Part shown: positions 5,687-8,563 of the stretch, piece by piece
How positions within the stretch are numbered: position 1 is the stretch's first letter
Layout: each line of letters opens with the position of its first letter
Source: Gemmatimonadales bacterium UBA7835
Lineage (GTDB): Bacteria > Gemmatimonadota > Gemmatimonadetes > Longimicrobiales > Gaopeijiaceae
Direction of reading: 5' to 3'
Assembly: GCA_002500925.1 (NCBI GenBank)
Contig: DLTN01000056.1
Span: 1-8,563, forward strand
DNA: 8,563 nt
Made by a program: the position numbers and the translations under genes
Notes under the pieces: model-generated
Told to the model about the DNA's origin: nothing
The model's input: only the letters and a program-made list of their open reading frames with translations
Database searches by the model: none

Positions 5687-7054
5687 TCAGGGGAGGATTA
5701 TTCCTTGGCCTTCCAGCCAGTCGGCCACGATTGTCCTTATCTCCTCGAGTCTCTCTTTCGTCCGCGCTTCAAAACGGGCAACAATGACTGGCTGAGTATT
5801 AGACGTGCGGAGTAGTGCCCAACCGTCTCCGAACAGAACTCGGACTCCGTCTACGTCAATAACATCATAGTGGGATCGGAAGTATTCTACCGCTGCCTCT
5901 ACGACCTCCCACTTCTGATCTTCCGTAACGTCAATTCGGATCTCTGCAGTAGAAACGTATGCAGGAAAGTCGCCCACTCGTTCTCCCAGTGACCGCTCGG
6001 AGCAACTCAAAATCCAGATTAGACGACAGGCATCGTAAAGGGCGTCATCAAAACCATAATATTCGTCGGCGACCATGATGTGGCCGGATAGTTCTCCGGC
6101 CAGCAGCGCGCCGGCTTCCTTCATTTTCACCTTCTGCAGGGAATGCCCTGTTTTCCACATGATCGGCTCGCCACCACTTGCCTCGAACACTTCTGGGAGA
6201 GCCTGACTGCATTTGACATCGAAAACCAATCTCTGGCCGGGCCCCTTCCTGTCCAGAAGATCAAGTCCAAAGAGGAGCAAAAGCAGATCACCTCTGACAA
6301 TCTGGCCATCTTCGTCTACAGCCCCAAGTCGATCCGCGTCACCATCAAAGGCTACACCTAAGTCGTGCGAGCCTGCACATACCGTCGCTATCAAATCCTC
6401 AAGGTTCGCATCAACTGTCGGATCGGGATGGTGGTTTGGGAAGGTCCCATCGGAGTCACAGAACAGCGGCGTGACCTCAACACCCAACGCCTTAAAAAGT
6501 TTTTCTGCGACTAGGGCACCACTCCCATTGCCGCAATCCACCGCGACCTTCATCGGACGCTCGAGTGTGAACCGGCCAGCGATATCTTCTATATACTCGT
6601 CGAGGACCTCTTTCCGTTCGACATTGCCCTCACCCGTGTCCACGGTTTTATGCATGATCCGGCCGTAAAGCTCTTGGATCGCATCGCCGTACAACGCCGC
6701 GCGGCCGCATGTCAGCTTTATGCCATTCCACTCGGGTGGGTTATGCGATCCTGTGATCTGCACGGCGGCATCAGTACCGTAGGCGCACTCTGCCCAATAT
6801 AGGACAGGAGTCGGAACCGTACCTATATCGAGAACATCGGCGCCTGCTGCTGTGATACCGCTGATCAGGCCAGCTGCAAGTTCTGGTGAAGACACCCTAT
6901 TGTCGCAGCCAACGGCGATACGTGGATTCTCCGAGTTCGTGGCAGCGCGCACATGAGAGGCAAAGGCGCGGCCGACGGCTTCTGTAACACCGGGATCTAG
7001 ATCAAGTCCAACTATGCCTCGGATATCGTACTGTCTGAAGATATGGGATTCCAT
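5687..7054 (-). CDS. Phosphomannomutase/phosphoglucomutase
   Basis: A cytoplasmic alpha-D-phosphohexomutase that interconverts the 1- and 6-phosphates of mannose and/or glucose, supplying GDP-mannose and UDP-glucose pathways for polysaccharide, LPS or glycan synthesis. At 455 residues it is close to AlgC-type PMM/PGM (about 460). All four domains are present. The opening is FRQYDIRGIVG (6-16). The active-site serine loop TGSHNPP is at 101-107, with Ser103 as the phosphorylated residue, and the metal loop FDGDADR at 236-242. The sugar-specificity loop GELSGH is at 320-325, and KTGHSLQKVKMKE (301-313) precedes it. The phosphate-binding C-terminal loop RTSNTQP is at 416-422. GELSGH and RTSNTQP fit the dual-specificity PMM/PGM group better than GlmM, but true substrate preference needs assay. 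The ATG at 7054 follows an excellent GGAGG. The gene lies 97 bases after nuoN and 80 bases before UPF0182. Confidence 0.95.
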   Translation of the reverse strand: MESHIFRQYDIRGIVGLDLDPGVTEAVGRAFASHVRAATNSENPRIAVGCDNRVSSPELAAGLISGITAAGADVLDIGTVPTPVLYWAECAYGTDAAVQITGSHNPPEWNGIKLTCGRAALYGDAIQELYGRIMHKTVDTGEGNVERKEVLDEYIEDIAGRFTLERPMKVAVDCGNGSGALVAEKLFKALGVEVTPLFCDSDGTFPNHHPDPTVDANLEDLIATVCAGSHDLGVAFDGDADRLGAVDEDGQIVRGDLLLLLFGLDLLDRKGPGQRLVFDVKCSQALPEVFEASGGEPIMWKTGHSLQKVKMKEAGALLAGELSGHIMVADEYYGFDDALYDACRLIWILSCSERSLGERVGDFPAYVSTAEIRIDVTEDQKWEVVEAAVEYFRSHYDVIDVDGVRVLFGDGWALLRTSNTQPVIVARFEARTKERLEEIRTIVADWLEGQGIILP

Positions 7055-7060
7055 GGTATT

Positions 7061-7065
7061 CCTCC
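7061..7065 (-). promoter_or_regulatory. Ribosome binding site of the PMM/PGM gene
   Basis: GGAGG on the minus strand (continuing AATACC, then ATG) has a 6-base spacer and is the strongest Shine-Dalgarno in the window. It confirms the start at 7054. Confidence 0.75.
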
Positions 7066-7078
7066 GGCGTTAACACCG
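7065..7078. repeat. 14-bp near-palindrome abutting the PMM/PGM ribosome binding site
   Basis: CGGCGTTAACACCG reads almost the same on both strands, with one mismatched pair either side of a GTTAAC centre. It overlaps the Shine-Dalgarno by one base. With no loop it is better suited to a dimeric DNA-binding protein than to an RNA hairpin. No regulator can be named, and a 14-bp near-palindrome can occur by chance. Confidence 0.3.
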
Positions 7079-7151
7079 ACGGGTAGAGCGTCGTCCAGTG
7101 AATTCAGAAAGCAACGTTTTCCCGCAATGCGTCAAACAATGAGGCCTGTTA

Positions 7152-8563
7152 CTACTGACCCAGTCCAGGCATAGCACCGCTGAAAGCTCCGAGTCCTTCA
7201 ACACTCTCGCGGGCGAAATCAATCGCAGTACCCGGGAATAATCCCAAATAGAGCACTATCGCCACTGAAGTCACCAGCGCGATCCTCATTGGGACAGGGA
7301 CTACCACTCGGTCGTGTTGACCGTCGGCATCCTGAGGCTTCATCCACATGAACCAAGCAACTCGCAGATAGTACCAGTAGGATGCGATCGTCGTGAGCAC
7401 CAACACGACCATCAAGTACCAAAGCTGGGCATCGGCTGCGGCTTGCAGCAGGAAGATTTTTGCCATGAAGCCGCCGGTGCCCGGAAAGCCTGCTAGCGAG
7501 AGCAGGAATACGGTCAAAAACAGCCCGATCATCGGTTGCGCCCAACCGAAACCGGCATAGTCCTCTATCTGCATCCGGTCCTCGGCATGGTGCGCGACGG
7601 CAATAACAATGGCAAAAGCACCAATGTTCATTACTGCGTATATCAGCAGATAAAACAGGAGGCCTGCTGCAGAAGCCTGGTTTGACGCCGTGATCGCGAC
7701 GAGGAGGTACCCAGCATGTGCGACACTCGAATAGGCGAGCATCCGCTTTACGTTGGATTGCACTAGTGCCATCAGGTTAGCCGCGATCATCGTTAGCGCA
7801 GCCAACCACCACATGATTGGGTACCATGTATCGTAAGCACCATCCAACCCAACCATGAAGACACGCAAAAACGCAACGAAGGCAGCAGCCTTCACGGCCG
7901 CAGACATAAAAGCTGTCACGGGAGCAGGCGCTCCTTCGTATACATCCGGGGTCCACATGTGGAATGGAACCGCTGAAACTTTGAAACCGAAGCCGATGGT
8001 CAAGAACGCGATTCCGATGGTCAGCAGCGTCGACGATGCATCGCCAGACGAGACCACATTTCCGATGTCGTATACGTTCGTGCTCCCCGTGGCACCATAA
8101 ACGAGAGCGATCCCATATAGGAAGAACCCGGTGGCAAAAGCACCCAAAAGAAAATACTTCAGGCCAGCCTCTGCCGACTTCTTATCTCGGCGATTGAAAG
8201 CAGTAAGGGCATATACTGAGATCGACATGACCTCGAGCCCCAGGAAGATCACGATCAGATCCCTAGCGCCTGTCATAAACATCATTCCGGCGGTCGAAAG
8301 CAGGATAAGTCCGTAGAACTCGCCCGCTTGCAGACGTTGTCTGTATACGTACGCCAAAGAGATCATGATCGCGAGAGCGGCAGCCAACAGGAGCACCCAG
8401 TTGGAGAACAAGCGAAACCCGTCAACGGCGATCATCGAGTCGCGGCCGATTTCTTCAACGCCATACAGCCAACCGTTGGCCATGGCGGAAACAAGTATTC
8501 CGCCGAGAGCCAGCCAGCCCAACTCAGCCCCTCCGGCGAAGCTGGGGTCTCCGCTCGGAGACA
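7152..8563 (-). CDS. nuoN: NADH-quinone oxidoreductase subunit N (5' end outside the window)
   Basis: A membrane subunit of respiratory complex I, one of the three antiporter-like proton-pumping subunits. A TTG at 8522 can begin a 456-codon frame, but the frame stays open another 13 codons to the edge (SPSGDPSFAGGAE before LGWLALGG), so this TTG is probably internal and the true start lies outside. Counting from the TTG, Glu97 in LGLEVMS, Lys181 in GFKVSAVPFHMWTPDVYEG, Lys211 in AAVKAAAF and Lys356 in GGFMAKIF sit where E. coli NuoN has its key Glu133, Lys217, Lys247 and Lys395. The constant offset of 36 for the first three implies about 20-25 residues are missing beyond the edge. About a dozen hydrophobic helices are visible. 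The stop TAG is at 7154-7152. nuoN is usually the last gene of the nuo operon, so the rest of nuo probably lies to the right of the window. Confidence 0.96.
   Translation of the reverse strand, partial: SPSGDPSFAGGAELGWLALGGILVSAMANGWLYGVEEIGRDSMIAVDGFRLFSNWVLLLAAALAIMISLAYVYRQRLQAGEFYGLILLSTAGMMFMTGARDLIVIFLGLEVMSISVYALTAFNRRDKKSAEAGLKYFLLGAFATGFFLYGIALVYGATGSTNVYDIGNVVSSGDASSTLLTIGIAFLTIGFGFKVSAVPFHMWTPDVYEGAPAPVTAFMSAAVKAAAFVAFLRVFMVGLDGAYDTWYPIMWWLAALTMIAANLMALVQSNVKRMLAYSSVAHAGYLLVAITASNQASAAGLLFYLLIYAVMNIGAFAIVIAVAHHAEDRMQIEDYAGFGWAQPMIGLFLTVFLLSLAGFPGTGGFMAKIFLLQAAADAQLWYLMVVLVLTTIASYWYYLRVAWFMWMKPQDADGQHDRVVVPVPMRIALVTSVAIVLYLGLFPGTAIDFARESVEGLGAFSGAMPGLGQ

Noticed and set aside
7120..7140. 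TTGACG in the nuoN-PMM/PGM gap as a -35 box
   Set aside because: The hexamers at 16-18 bases (GCTTTC, CTTTCT) are poor -10 matches, and the gap is short enough for read-through from nuoN.

Overview
The window is a compact bacterial chromosome segment with every supported gene on the minus strand, so transcription runs from base 8563 towards base 1. Reading in that direction the order is nuoN (5' end cut by the window), a phosphomannomutase/phosphoglucomutase, a large UPF0182 membrane protein, sucC, sucD, ndk, and the first 41 codons of a DUF177/YceD-like gene that runs off the left edge. Plus-strand open frames look like antisense shadows of these genes. There is no rRNA, tRNA, CRISPR array, transposase, prophage gene or long repeat. 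No gap between genes exceeds about 105 bases.

Organism: base composition is moderate, with GC a little over half by eye. The proteins are ordinary aerobic housekeeping enzymes: a complex I subunit, succinyl-CoA synthetase and nucleoside diphosphate kinase. The combination of nuoN, a PMM/PGM, UPF0182, sucCD, ndk and DUF177 reminds me of Gemmatimonadota or a related environmental lineage. That is recollection of gene order plus inference, not a computed placement. Confidence in the phylum is low to moderate.

Layout: 7152-8563 nuoN; 7055-7151 a gap with a near-palindrome next to a strong ribosome binding site; 5687-7054 PMM/PGM; 5607-5686 a gap holding an 8-codon leader ORF with a strong Shine-Dalgarno, whose stop overlaps the UPF0182 start; 2814-5606 UPF0182; 2710-2813 a gap with a perfect tandem 8-mer; 1576-2709 sucC; 6 bases; 685-1569 sucD; 621-684 a gap read through by a 22-codon frame that touches both flanking genes; 201-620 ndk; 126-200 a gap with one weak hairpin; 1-125 start of the DUF177-like gene.

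How the genes fit together: SucCD makes ATP or GTP from succinyl-CoA in the TCA cycle, Ndk interconverts the nucleoside triphosphates, and NuoN is a proton-pumping subunit of complex I, so several genes concern energy metabolism. PMM/PGM feeds sugar phosphates to envelope polysaccharides, and UPF0182 is a membrane protein of unknown function. The partial DUF177-like gene may open a ribosomal-protein L32/fatty-acid cluster outside the window. I do not see a clearly new multi-gene system. The most interesting signals are the two tiny ORFs that abut or overlap gene starts, which suggest translational coupling, and the uncharacterised UPF0182 gene inside a central-metabolism cluster.
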